Positions 1-8,672 of a stretch of 34,416 nucleotides of DNA are shown here, one piece after another; the first letter of the stretch is position 1, and each line of letters opens with the position of its first letter. This DNA comes from a virus. The position numbers and the translations under genes are program-made. The notes beneath the pieces were generated by a model that was not told the origin of the DNA, did not search any database, and saw only the letters and a list, made by a program, of their open reading frames with translations. The DNA is taken from positions 1-34,416 of IMG/VR virus record IMGVR_UViG_3300030019_000106; one strand, 5' to 3'.

Positions 1-1
1 A

Positions 2-1264
2 ACTAATAAAAACAAAAGAAAAGGGAATGATGGACAAGGATTAAATCTTGAAGATTTATATAGTAAAGTAGATAAAAATACAGGCGATTTAGTTTCGAAT
101 AGTGCGCAATTGGAAAACATAGCGAAGAAACAAAAAATATACAAGAATAACAATGTCTTATATCCGAAAATAATTCATTCTTTTAAGAATACAAGTGCCT
201 TTACAACAAGCGGATGCACTATAGACCAAGATACAACTAATTTTTTATCAGGAACTTATGGATTACGGGCTACAAGCACAGTTGCAGGGAATACTGCCGC
301 CTTATGGAGCCCAAATAGTTTAACTATTGATTTATCGGATGCTACAGACTTTGAATTAAAAGTTTATATACCCGATATTACAAAAACAGTATCGGTATAC
401 CTGTATTTGTATAGTGCAAATGGTAATTACAATGCCATAAAAGATGCGGTAATCAGTGGATGGAATGTCTTTAGGTTTAGCAAGTCCGAATTTGGCATAG
501 TAGGCACAGTTAATTGGGCAGATATTTTTAACCAAGTCTGCGTACGATTTATGTCTGCTTCGGGGCAAATGGGTACTTGTACTATAGAATATATAAAGAA
601 AAATGTAGTTGATATACCACAGGTTATATTTACCTTTGACGATGCCTTTACAAGTGCTTACACTGTTGCGATGCCTTACCTAAGAAGCAAAGGTCTAGTT
701 GGTAATATAGCACCGTATAGTGGGATAGTAGACACAACCAATCATATGACATTAGCACAGTTGCAAGAGGTTTATAGCTACGGATGGGATATAATGAACC
801 ACTCGACAACGCATCCAGATTTCTCGGCATTAACATATACCCAAGTATGCGATGAAATTCAATCTATGCAAAACTATTTATTAACAAATGGGTTCACTCG
901 TGCTAATGACATTATGATTTACCCTGTCAATTATTCTGACATGGGGAAACAGGTGGCTAAAGATTTAGGCTTTGTTGCAGCTAGAGGTTTACGTGGCAGG
1001 ATTAATTATGCGCATCCTGATGATATGTTTAACCTAAGAAGCAATGTGCCTGGCAAAACAAGTGTGCTATCGGATTTTACACCATATATAGACAAAATGC
1101 TTTCAACAGGTGGAACTTATATATTTACAATACACGATATAGTAGCAAGTCCATCTGGTTCAAACGATGTGGCAATTACATTATTTCAGGGTTTAGTTGA
1201 TTATATTGTTGCAAACAACATAAAGGTTGTAACCTATTCACAGTGGTATAATTCACTATTCTAA
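2..1264 (+). CDS. Tail-associated polysaccharide deacetylase (CE4/NodB type), 5' partial
   Basis: The frame is open to the left edge, so the true start lies outside the window; the first in-frame start-like codon, TTG at 110, has no ribosome binding site. The C-terminal half carries the NodB fold signature: TFDDA (motif 1, catalytic base and metal Asp), HSTTHPDF (motif 2, two metal-binding His), a YPVNYS segment in the motif 3 position and FTIHDI near the end (motif 5 His). The N-terminal half is a beta-rich region (about residues 60-190 of the visible part) that resembles a carbohydrate-binding jelly roll. CE4 enzymes remove N- or O-acetyl groups from peptidoglycan, chitin-like or surface polysaccharides. 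Directly upstream of packaging genes, it is probably the last gene of the tail fibre module and acts on the host surface polysaccharide at adsorption. The fold call is secure; substrate and virion location are inferred. Confidence 0.8.
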   Translation, partial: TNKNKRKGNDGQGLNLEDLYSKVDKNTGDLVSNSAQLENIAKKQKIYKNNNVLYPKIIHSFKNTSAFTTSGCTIDQDTTNFLSGTYGLRATSTVAGNTAALWSPNSLTIDLSDATDFELKVYIPDITKTVSVYLYLYSANGNYNAIKDAVISGWNVFRFSKSEFGIVGTVNWADIFNQVCVRFMSASGQMGTCTIEYIKKNVVDIPQVIFTFDDAFTSAYTVAMPYLRSKGLVGNIAPYSGIVDTTNHMTLAQLQEVYSYGWDIMNHSTTHPDFSALTYTQVCDEIQSMQNYLLTNGFTRANDIMIYPVNYSDMGKQVAKDLGFVAARGLRGRINYAHPDDMFNLRSNVPGKTSVLSDFTPYIDKMLSTGGTYIFTIHDIVASPSGSNDVAITLFQGLVDYIVANNIKVVTYSQWYNSLF

Positions 1265-1363
1265 TGCGACATTGATTTACATTGTTCGTAACTTAGTACA
1301 ACATAAAACACGAATTTTATCGTAATAATTAATAATAAAATTCAATAATTTGAATCTAAATTG

Positions 1364-1400
1364 AGCAAATCGATAATCTAATACTGATTGTCGATTTGCT
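1364..1400 (+). terminator. Stem-loop between tail and packaging modules
   Basis: AGCAAATCGA (1364-1373) pairs with TCGATTTGCT (1391-1400), and inner AATC (1375-1378) pairs with GATT (1386-1389), giving about 15 pairs around a 7-nt loop. It is followed by TTGGTTT rather than a clean T run, so it may be a terminator, a processing site or part of a packaging signal. The rest of the 1265-1443 gap is AT-rich with no gene visible. Confidence 0.45.
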
Positions 1401-1443
1401 TTGGTTTGGACTCAAAAATCCAATAAGGAAGTGAAAATAAACT

Positions 1444-2274
1444 ATGGCTAAAGTAGCTAAAAACGTAAAAAAGGACGATACAAAAATAACCTGTCCTATA
1501 TGTGGAAAAGCAAAAAATATAGGAAGAGGTTTTTATAACTCAAACGATCCAAGATTTGAAATATATTATGGTAAGTGCTATTGGTGCAAAGAGTGTCTTG
1601 AGGGGCTATGTTTCGATGAGAACGGTATGCCAAGTAGAGATAAGTTCCGTGAAGTGTTGAGAGACTATTTAAACATGCCTTTTTATCAAAAAATCTATGA
1701 AGAAGCCATGAAGAAAGATAATAGAACATTGGGTTATTATATAAGGCAACTCAATTTACAAAATAAATTTCAACCAACAGACCTTGTATGGACTGACGGG
1801 GAAGTTGATGACGAAGTTGCCCCTGATAGAGTTAAAGCAGCAATAAACAAAGATGAAAAAGTTTACAATTTAGAATGGATGGGAACTTACTCATATGCAG
1901 ATTCAGATTATTTAAATGATTACCTGTCAAAACTACAGAGTGATTTTAATATTATAACAACTAATCATATGGATTACGCAAGGAAAATAGCAAAAGCATC
2001 TTTAGCAACAGATAAAGCATATGAGGCTATGATTCAAGGCGTTAGTGGAGCTGATAAAAGGTATAAAGATTTACAATCTATTTTCGATACACTTTCAAAG
2101 TCTGCTCAGTTTAGTGAGAATACAAGAGGAGCTAATGACGCAGGTATATCAGGAATAAGTCAGGTTGTAGATAAGATTGAAAGCAAACAATGGATATATG
2201 ACACCGAAGAGTTCCCCGAAGACGAGCTAGACCATTTATTGAAGCAATTTGCAAACATAAGAAAGTCATTATAA
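1444..2274 (+). CDS. terS: Terminase small subunit (putative)
   Basis: Assigned mainly from position: it ends 13 nt before the large terminase gene. In phages of this type the small subunit recognises the packaging site on the concatemer and recruits the motor. The 276-residue product starts with a basic stretch, then a probable zinc ribbon (CPIC near residue 18 and CYWCKEC near residue 46). A helical middle and an acidic C-terminus follow. The start is an ATG preceded by AAGGAAGTG, and nearly the same leader (AAGGAAGTGAAATAA) precedes the large subunit, so the two are probably co-translated. The length exceeds most small terminases (about 150-200 aa). The zinc-ribbon N-terminus is compatible with DNA binding, but no helix-turn-helix is obvious by eye. 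Confidence 0.65.
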   Translation: MAKVAKNVKKDDTKITCPICGKAKNIGRGFYNSNDPRFEIYYGKCYWCKECLEGLCFDENGMPSRDKFREVLRDYLNMPFYQKIYEEAMKKDNRTLGYYIRQLNLQNKFQPTDLVWTDGEVDDEVAPDRVKAAINKDEKVYNLEWMGTYSYADSDYLNDYLSKLQSDFNIITTNHMDYARKIAKASLATDKAYEAMIQGVSGADKRYKDLQSIFDTLSKSAQFSENTRGANDAGISGISQVVDKIESKQWIYDTEEFPEDELDHLLKQFANIRKSL

Positions 2275-2287
2275 GGAAGTGAAATAA

Positions 2288-4030
2288 ATGGCGAGTCATA
2301 AGAATTTTAGTCATAGCAGTAGGAAAATCAAAGAGGGAAGCTACGATAATGTTGACAATCCAAACAGCTATGACCCGATAAAGGATAAAAAAGATAATTT
2401 AACCGAGGAAGAATGGATTAAATTCATTGTATATTATAGAAAATACATAGATAAGTTCTGCATAGAAGTATTAGGATTAAAACTATATTTATTCCAAAGA
2501 TTGATTTTGAGAGCTATGTCAAGAAACCAATACGTGCTTTTGATCTGCTGCCGTGGACTTGGTAAGTCTTGGTTGTCAGCAGTGTTCTTTGTAGCTTCCT
2601 GTATTTTATATAAAGGGCTAAAATGTGGAATTGCATCAGGGCAAGGAAGTCAGGCTAGGAACGTAATTATACAGAAGATAAAAGGTGAATTAGCCAACAA
2701 CCCTGCTATAGCAAGAGAAATAAATTTTCCTATAAAAACAGGATCAGATGATTGTGTTGTAAACTTTAAAAATGGCTCTGAGATACGTGCGATAGTGTTA
2801 GGCAGAAACAATGGAGACGGGGCAAGATCATGGAGATTTAATTACTTGCTTATTGACGAGGCTAGACTTGTTCAAGACAGTATAATAAACACAATACTTG
2901 TGCCTATGACTAAAACAAAAAGACCAGTAGCAATAACACATGGCATGATGGAAAAGGGCAAGGTAATATATATATCTTCAGCCTATTTAAAGACAAGTGA
3001 TTTATATAAACGTTTTAAATATTTTTGCGACAAAATGGAAGGTGGGGCAAAAAATTACTTTGTATGTTCGCTCGATTGGCATGTCGGAGTTGAATCAGGA
3101 ATATTTGATGAAGACGATATATTAGACGAAAAAAATAAACCTAATATGACAAACGAGGAATTTGTGTACGAGTATGACGGGGTGTTTGTTGGTTCAAGTG
3201 GAGATTCTTATTATCCTTATGAATTGACCAACCCAAGCAGAATATTGGATAAATGTGAATTAACACAACCTAGAAAATCTAATTCATCTTATATTATAAC
3301 CCATGACGTTGCAATTAGTGATGCTTCCGATTCCGATAATGCTTGTACCCATGTAATTAAATTAAAACAAAGAGCAAACGGAACATATACTAAGGATGTA
3401 ATTTATACGAAAACTCATAGTGGGTTAAGTTTGCCCGAACAAAGAGAATTTTTAAGAGAATTGTATCACATTCATTTTCCTAATTCCGAAAAAATAACAA
3501 TAGATATGAGAGGCAATGGAGAAGCTTTACCTTCTTTGTTCTATGAATCATGGGACTATACAAATCCGAAAACAGGGGAGACTATTGAGTATCCACCTTT
3601 GGTATTAGATGATGATGACGAAGGCAAGAAATTAAAAAACGCAAAACCAATAATAAGAGGTATAGCAGCAACAAATGCAAGTAATAACACAATGTACACA
3701 TATATGAAGGCGTGTTTTGAAAACGGTACTTTAAGGATATTGAAAGATTCTGTTGATCTAATGGAAAAACAAAAGAATGGCGAAATTACATTGGAAGAAT
3801 GGCAAATGTTCAAGCAAGCAGACTTTCTCATTATGGAATTATCGAACATAAGACAGTCCGAATCATCCTTTAATAATATTATCTATGAAAGAATCGACAA
3901 AGGTACTAAGCGAGATAGAGCAACTTCGCTTATGTATGGACTTTCAGTAGTGTTGGAAGCAGAAGAGAAAAATAGAAAAGACTTATACACTGATTCATAT
4001 GATGATGCAGACGAGGTTGTATATTTTTAA
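2288..4030 (+). CDS. terL: Terminase large subunit
   Basis: ATP-driven DNA packaging motor and nuclease that translocates phage DNA into the prohead and cuts it. The 580-residue product has the two expected domains. The N-terminal ATPase carries a Walker A loop CCRGLGKSW at residues 87-95 and a Walker B LLIDEA at 187-192. The C-terminal RNase H-like nuclease shows acidic clusters in order: HDVAISDASDSD, IDMRGNGEA, and a late RDRATSLMYG segment that supplies the last acidic position. The product has the usual full length for the family. Start is ATG at 2288 with GGAAGTG upstream. It lies between the small subunit and the portal in the standard order. The sequence-based call is firm; whether packaging is headful or cos cannot be read from it. 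Confidence 0.96.
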   Translation: MASHKNFSHSSRKIKEGSYDNVDNPNSYDPIKDKKDNLTEEEWIKFIVYYRKYIDKFCIEVLGLKLYLFQRLILRAMSRNQYVLLICCRGLGKSWLSAVFFVASCILYKGLKCGIASGQGSQARNVIIQKIKGELANNPAIAREINFPIKTGSDDCVVNFKNGSEIRAIVLGRNNGDGARSWRFNYLLIDEARLVQDSIINTILVPMTKTKRPVAITHGMMEKGKVIYISSAYLKTSDLYKRFKYFCDKMEGGAKNYFVCSLDWHVGVESGIFDEDDILDEKNKPNMTNEEFVYEYDGVFVGSSGDSYYPYELTNPSRILDKCELTQPRKSNSSYIITHDVAISDASDSDNACTHVIKLKQRANGTYTKDVIYTKTHSGLSLPEQREFLRELYHIHFPNSEKITIDMRGNGEALPSLFYESWDYTNPKTGETIEYPPLVLDDDDEGKKLKNAKPIIRGIAATNASNNTMYTYMKACFENGTLRILKDSVDLMEKQKNGEITLEEWQMFKQADFLIMELSNIRQSESSFNNIIYERIDKGTKRDRATSLMYGLSVVLEAEEKNRKDLYTDSYDDADEVVYF

Positions 4031-4067
4031 GAAACAAAAATAATTATGAAAGGGGGAATAACTCAAT

Positions 4068-5621
4068 ATGGCACAAAGAGGAAGACCAAGAAAAACTCCT
4101 ATTACACAAGTAAATCCTGAAACAGAAGCATTGAAATCTGCAAATACCTATGAAGATTACGTTATGAATTACATAGATGGGTTTGTCACAAAAGCATTCG
4201 GTTCGGGACAGATTAAAACAATAACCGAAGAAAAACTACAAAAATATTTTTCTAACCCCGATGTTTATTATAATGAAATATCTAGTCTTATGACATATTA
4301 TTATATTTCAGATGGAGACATATATCAGTTATATAATCTTATACAGATATTGCCTACATTAAATTATAAAATAAATGTGTTTGATACTTCAACTTCATAT
4401 GAGAAGAATTTATCATTATGCAATAAAACAATGTACAAAATCAAATATAAATCTTTAATAAGGGATTTACTATCTCAGGAATGTGTAACAGGAACAGTAG
4501 TCAGTATGTGGCTAGGAGATAAGAAAAACCCTTATTTGTTTGTATTCGATGAGTTAAAATATGTATTCCCTAAATATAGAAAAAATGGTGAGTGGGTATG
4601 TGTAGTTGACATGTCTTGGTTTAAAAATATGATACAAGAGGAAAAAGAATCATATTTCAACAACTTAAAACCATATGTAACTCAGGAACATTTAGACGAA
4701 TATGATAAAGACACCGTTAATAATAGGTATGTTGAATTACCTACGGATAGGACAACTTGTTTAAGAATTAATACGCTATTTAGAAATCAGAGATTGGGTA
4801 TGCCTAATGGTACACAATCGTTGTTTGATAAACTTCACAAACAGACATTAAAGAATCTCGAAAAGACCATAGCTGAAAAAGTTATAAAGAACATTGTTGT
4901 ATTGAAAATAGGTAGTGAAAAAGTACCCGAATATGCAAATATGAAATTGAACAACAATCTGAAAAAGAAGATCGTTGCAAGAGTAAAACAGGCACTAACT
5001 GAAAATCTAAAGGATAATAACATTCCTGTAATAGCGTTGCCTGAATACACAGATATAACTTTTGGGGATGTACAAGGATTAGATGCGCTGAAGAAAGATA
5101 AGTTTGAAGGTGTCAATAATGATATATCAAACGCTGTAGGTGTTTCAACCGCCTTGACGAATGGCACAGGATCAAACTTTGCTTCATCTAAACTTAATCT
5201 TGATATGCTTTATAAAAGAATAGGCGTGATGCTTGAAGGAGTAGAAGACGTATTTAATAAAATGTTTAGATTGATGTTGCCTAACAACGTCAAGGATAAT
5301 TACTTTATTGAATTTGATAAAGAGACACCATTAACAAGCAAAGAGAAACTTGATACGCTTATGAAATTGCATTCCGAAGGTATGGCTCTCAAACCGATAG
5401 TTGATATGATTCAAGGGGTAGATTACGGTACGTATATTGATAATACGCTTTTTGAAATTGAGGAATTGAAGCTTCGAGACAAGGTGATTCCACCCTTAAC
5501 ATCCAATGTCATTGCTGGCGGCACGGCTAATGGTTCGGGTGCTCCAACAAATGATAATCCAACAAATGAAAATACAATTAAATCTAAAACTGCCGATGGA
5601 AATAATCTGCCAAGTAGTTAG
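4068..5621 (+). CDS. Portal protein
   Basis: Forms the dodecameric ring at the capsid vertex through which DNA enters and leaves; it binds the terminase during packaging and the connector proteins afterwards. Assigned from position (first gene after the large terminase), length (517 aa, typical for a portal) and character: a mixed alpha/beta body, a long helical segment with GTGSNFASSKLNLDML near residue 365, and a hydrophilic low-complexity C-terminal tail rich in Asn, Thr and Gly. A strong AAAGGGGG ribosome binding site precedes the ATG at 4068. No motif is diagnostic by eye, so the call rests on order and size. Confidence 0.85.
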   Translation: MAQRGRPRKTPITQVNPETEALKSANTYEDYVMNYIDGFVTKAFGSGQIKTITEEKLQKYFSNPDVYYNEISSLMTYYYISDGDIYQLYNLIQILPTLNYKINVFDTSTSYEKNLSLCNKTMYKIKYKSLIRDLLSQECVTGTVVSMWLGDKKNPYLFVFDELKYVFPKYRKNGEWVCVVDMSWFKNMIQEEKESYFNNLKPYVTQEHLDEYDKDTVNNRYVELPTDRTTCLRINTLFRNQRLGMPNGTQSLFDKLHKQTLKNLEKTIAEKVIKNIVVLKIGSEKVPEYANMKLNNNLKKKIVARVKQALTENLKDNNIPVIALPEYTDITFGDVQGLDALKKDKFEGVNNDISNAVGVSTALTNGTGSNFASSKLNLDMLYKRIGVMLEGVEDVFNKMFRLMLPNNVKDNYFIEFDKETPLTSKEKLDTLMKLHSEGMALKPIVDMIQGVDYGTYIDNTLFEIEELKLRDKVIPPLTSNVIAGGTANGSGAPTNDNPTNENTIKSKTADGNNLPSS

Positions 5622-5644
5622 TGAATATAAAGGAGAAATATTAA

Positions 5645-5824
5645 TTGAATAATAAGGATTTAATTTACATTTATAATCTTGAACAGGCATATTTTTATAT
5701 TAGAAAAGGTTTAACTCCATTATCTCCACCCAAAGAAAATCCTAATAGTAAAATGGTTTATTTTGTATTTGATAAACAACAGAGCAACCCGATATATACA
5801 GAATGGCTAAGTAAAAACAAATAA
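5645..5824 (+). CDS. Small DUF5659-like phage protein
   Basis: A 59-residue product starting at TTG (5645), 9 nt after AGGAG (5631-5635). The sequence reads YIYNLEQAYFYIRKG ... MVYFVFDKQQ ... IYTEWLSKNK. This resembles the small DUF5659 proteins found next to head genes in clostridial phages: a short helix that recognises a folded strand-rich core, with KENPNSKMVYFVF as the central piece. Function is unknown. It is followed directly by a strong terminator-like hairpin, so it closes the terminase-portal transcript. The gene is short but has a good start site and a family-like sequence. Confidence 0.65.
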   Translation: MNNKDLIYIYNLEQAYFYIRKGLTPLSPPKENPNSKMVYFVFDKQQSNPIYTEWLSKNK

Positions 5825-5832
5825 ATATTCCA

Positions 5833-5868
5833 AACAAAGAGAAGATGAAACTATATCTTCTCTTTGTT
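5833..5868 (+). terminator. Strong hairpin after the DUF5659-like gene
   Basis: AACAAAGAGAAGAT (5833-5846) pairs perfectly with ATCTTCTCTTTGTT (5855-5868) around an 8-nt loop. The arm ends in T-rich sequence and AT-rich DNA follows. It separates the terminase-portal genes from the homing endonuclease gene. Confidence 0.75.
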
Positions 5869-5908
5869 GATTAATAATTAAAAATATTAAGTGAAAGAAG
5901 GAAGAAGC

Positions 5909-7018
5909 ATGGGAAGAAAAAAGACGACCAAAGAGTTTGTCGAAGAAATGAAAGTTATCAATTCAAACATTGAAATAATCGGAGAATACAAGGGGAATAA
6001 GAAACATATAACATGCAGATGTAAAATTGACGGTTGTTTCTGGGATGCTAAACCCAACAATCTCGTTTGTGGTAGTGGCTGTCCTAAATGTGGTAAAAAA
6101 TATCGCAGAAATCATGAAGAGTTTGTTCAAGAAATAAAAATAATAAATCCTAATATTGAAGTAATAGGCAACTATGTAAATGTTTGTACTAAAATAGAAT
6201 TTAAATGTAAAATAGATGGACATGTTTGGGTTGCAAAGCCAGATAATATTCTGAAAGGGTCAGGATGTCCAAAATGTAGTGGGCTTATGCGAAAAACAAC
6301 AGAGCAGTTTAAAAAAGAGGTGTACTCAAAGGTACAAAACGAGTATACAGTATTGGGTAATTATGTTAATTCTATGACAAAAATATTATTTCAACATAAT
6401 CACTTAAAATGCAAAAATTATAAATTTAAAATGTCTCCGAATGATTTTTTAAATAATGGAACAAGGTGTCCGAGATGCTCAGGAAGATATAGAACGCCTG
6501 AAGAATTCGAAACCCAAATTTTTGAATTAGTAGGCGAAGAATATAGTGTTTTAGAAGAATATAAAAAAGCCAGTTCAAAAATTCTGATGCGACATAATGC
6601 ATGTGGGCATGAGTGGAGAGTATCGATTGGCAATTTTCTACAAGGTAGTAGATGTCCAAATTGCAATAAGTCAAAAGGCGAAAGAAAAATTGAAGAATAT
6701 TTGAAAAACAACGACATTAATTATGTGTCTCAAAAGGAATTTGACGGGTTGGTTGGACAAAACAAAGGGAATCTTTCCTATGATTTTTATTTGCCAAACT
6801 ATAATCTACTCATAGAATATCAAGGTGAACAACATGAAAAACCAGTAGATTTCTGTAGCGAGGGTGTGGATATAGCCGAAAAAAGATTTAAAAAGCAGCA
6901 GGAGCATGATAAACGAAAAAGAAATTTTGCCAAAGAAAGCAATATTAAATTATTAGAGATTTGGTACTCTGATCTTGCAAACACAGGATTAATATTAGAA
7001 AGCCAATTAATTAATTAA
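5909..7018 (+). CDS. Free-standing homing endonuclease: four zinc-finger repeats plus PD-(D/E)XK-type nuclease
   Basis: Four tandem repeats of about 62 residues occupy residues 6-255. Each ends in a treble-clef-like CPxC knuckle (CPKC at 58 and 120, CPRC at 187, CPNC at 249) and has an upstream Cys/His pair such as CRCKIDG or HNACGHEW. The C-terminal domain (256-369) has the order expected of a Vsr/PD-(D/E)XK nuclease: GERKIEEYL, YDFYLP (Asp292), LIEYQGEQH (Glu303) and a Lys-rich helix. Such proteins cut intron-less or gene-less alleles and spread by homing; the zinc repeats probably read the DNA site. I chose ATG 5909 with AAGGA upstream over the in-frame GTG at 5891, which precedes that site. 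It sits alone between the portal and protease genes, inside a conserved head block, as free-standing homing genes often do. Its target is unknown. Confidence 0.85.
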   Translation: MGRKKTTKEFVEEMKVINSNIEIIGEYKGNKKHITCRCKIDGCFWDAKPNNLVCGSGCPKCGKKYRRNHEEFVQEIKIINPNIEVIGNYVNVCTKIEFKCKIDGHVWVAKPDNILKGSGCPKCSGLMRKTTEQFKKEVYSKVQNEYTVLGNYVNSMTKILFQHNHLKCKNYKFKMSPNDFLNNGTRCPRCSGRYRTPEEFETQIFELVGEEYSVLEEYKKASSKILMRHNACGHEWRVSIGNFLQGSRCPNCNKSKGERKIEEYLKNNDINYVSQKEFDGLVGQNKGNLSYDFYLPNYNLLIEYQGEQHEKPVDFCSEGVDIAEKRFKKQQEHDKRKRNFAKESNIKLLEIWYSDLANTGLILESQLIN

Positions 7019-7045
7019 GAATACTGATTAAAGGAGGTGAGATTG

Positions 7046-8599
7046 TTGGAATTAGAAAATATGAAAAAGGGAATTTGCACATTAAAATTAGAGAAGCTAA
7101 AGAAAGTATATAACTCAGAAGGAAAAGTTGATGATACTTTAGTCAATGCAGTTTTTAGTATCATAGATTTTAATGTAAGTGGAAATAGACAACTTGTTCC
7201 AAAGGATGTTTGCTTAAACTCTGCTCACACCCTTAAATTTAAACCTCTTTTGTGTAAATATAATGAGTCTACTGATTATGAAAATCCAAATGATTCGTTT
7301 GGTTCACACGAAGAATTTTTAGGAAAAACTAGAGATGGGGATAACTGTGTTTTAACAGGCACACACGCTATAGGTGTTTCTGAAAAAGAGGGCTATTTAG
7401 GAATAATTAAAGATGAAAATGGAAATGATATGGATGTCTTGTTGGCAAGTTTTATGTTGTGGACGTATAGATACCCAAATGAAATTTCATTAATTAACGA
7501 ATTCTTTGAGAAGGGTGAAACCTTGTATACTTCCTGTGAATATTTCTATGGGAATGTCGAGGATGAAATTGATGAAAATGGAATAAAATATCAGAAAGTA
7601 ATAGGAGAAATTATTTTTGATGGTCATTGCTTGTTAGGGTCAGATATTGCTCCTGCTTATGATTCAAGCAAACTTATATCATTTAATAGTAAATGGAATA
7701 AGGCATTAAATGAAAAACAAAATAACGATATCCAAAATCAGGAAACTGATGTTGATATAAAAAATGATAACCAAAAGGAGGATGCAAGTATGGAAGGAAA
7801 CGCACTATTTAAAGTGCTAAATGAACTTAGCCACGGAGACATTCGTGAAAAACTTATGTCAGAATTGAGCAAAGTTATGACAGCAGACGAATTCAAATAT
7901 GTTTGGATTTCCAACTATGGAATATATGACTCTTATTTTATATACGAAAATTATGTAGAAGACGAGTATAAAAACTTTAAAATTCCATATGAAAAGATGG
8001 AAGCAGATATAGTACTGAAATTTGACGAAAAAGTTGAAGTTCAGAGAGACGAAGTATGGGTTGAAGTTGGTGCAATGGAAAAGGCAGTTAATGAGGTTAA
8101 AGAATCTCTTGACGCTAAAGAAGTTGAAATTGGTGGATTGAATGAATCCATAAAGGAACTCAATGAAAAAGTTGAAGGACTTGAAGGTGAAAAATCTGAT
8201 TTCGCATCTAAAATGGATGTTGCTACAAATGAAATAGTTGATCTTACTAAACAGGTCAATGAAATGAAACCTGTAGTTGAACAGTTTAATTCAGAAAAAC
8301 TTGAACAGGCTATTAATGCTCAGAAAGTTAAATTTGAAGAAAAGTTTATCGCTTTAAACGCTAAAGAAGCATTTGCTTCCGAGGAAGTTCAGGAATTGGT
8401 TAAAAAATCAGTTTGTGAATCTGACGAAGGAAAAGAAGCTATCCTTTCACTTAATTCTATGCTTGTTGAATTGGTTAAACCAGTCGCTGTAGAAGTTAAG
8501 AAGGAAGAAGAAAAGATAGACATAAAAGAGTTCAACTCAAAGAAAATGGAAAATCTTATAGATACAAAAGACACATTTGAAACAAGGTATTTTGTGTAG
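7046..8599 (+). CDS. Capsid maturation protease fused to scaffold domain
   Basis: Position between portal and capsid genes and a two-part architecture suggest a prohead protease-scaffold. Residues 1 to about 225 form a globular domain (candidate protease; segments EEFLGKTRDGDN, LTGTHAIGV and ETLYTSCEYFYG). A polar linker rich in Asn, Gln and Asp follows. The last 270 residues include a long Glu/Lys-rich coiled coil (about residues 350-430) typical of scaffolds. A perfect AAAGGAGGTGA (7030-7040) precedes two tandem TTG codons; TTG 7046 has the better spacing (8 nt), TTG 7043 is the alternative. I cannot name the catalytic residues with confidence, so the protease part is inferred from context. 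An internal in-frame start at 7790 would make the scaffold alone. Confidence 0.7.
   Translation: MELENMKKGICTLKLEKLKKVYNSEGKVDDTLVNAVFSIIDFNVSGNRQLVPKDVCLNSAHTLKFKPLLCKYNESTDYENPNDSFGSHEEFLGKTRDGDNCVLTGTHAIGVSEKEGYLGIIKDENGNDMDVLLASFMLWTYRYPNEISLINEFFEKGETLYTSCEYFYGNVEDEIDENGIKYQKVIGEIIFDGHCLLGSDIAPAYDSSKLISFNSKWNKALNEKQNNDIQNQETDVDIKNDNQKEDASMEGNALFKVLNELSHGDIREKLMSELSKVMTADEFKYVWISNYGIYDSYFIYENYVEDEYKNFKIPYEKMEADIVLKFDEKVEVQRDEVWVEVGAMEKAVNEVKESLDAKEVEIGGLNESIKELNEKVEGLEGEKSDFASKMDVATNEIVDLTKQVNEMKPVVEQFNSEKLEQAINAQKVKFEEKFIALNAKEAFASEEVQELVKKSVCESDEGKEAILSLNSMLVELVKPVAVEVKKEEEKIDIKEFNSKKMENLIDTKDTFETRYFV
7773..7792 (+). promoter_or_regulatory. Internal ribosome binding site and start for nested scaffold
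   Basis: AAAAGGAGG at 7773-7781 is followed after 8 nt by an ATG at 7790 that is in frame with the protease-scaffold gene. This is as strong as the best gene starts in the window. It sits exactly where the polar linker ends and the scaffold part begins. Confidence 0.75.
7790..8599 (+). CDS. Nested scaffold protein (internal in-frame start)
   Basis: Predicted 269-residue product beginning MEGNALFKVLNEL, identical to the C-terminus of the protease-scaffold protein. It carries the whole coiled coil with heptad-like VEGLEGEKSDFASKM and the acidic/basic tail. In lambda (C and Nu3) and several Gram-positive phages, the scaffold is made in excess from an internal start within the protease gene, and the long form supplies a few protease copies per prohead. 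The internal site at 7773-7781 is a consensus ribosome binding site at ideal spacing, which is unlikely by chance within coding sequence. The existence of the short product is inferred. Confidence 0.65.
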   Translation: MEGNALFKVLNELSHGDIREKLMSELSKVMTADEFKYVWISNYGIYDSYFIYENYVEDEYKNFKIPYEKMEADIVLKFDEKVEVQRDEVWVEVGAMEKAVNEVKESLDAKEVEIGGLNESIKELNEKVEGLEGEKSDFASKMDVATNEIVDLTKQVNEMKPVVEQFNSEKLEQAINAQKVKFEEKFIALNAKEAFASEEVQELVKKSVCESDEGKEAILSLNSMLVELVKPVAVEVKKEEEKIDIKEFNSKKMENLIDTKDTFETRYFV

Positions 8600-8672
8600 T
8601 AGCCGATAGGTTATTGCATATCTTATAAATAATTAAAAATATAAATTTAGAAAAAACGAGGAGGAAATTATA

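Noticed and set aside
110-112. TTG 110 as start of the deacetylase gene
   Set aside because: No ribosome binding site, and the frame is open and protein-like back to the window edge.
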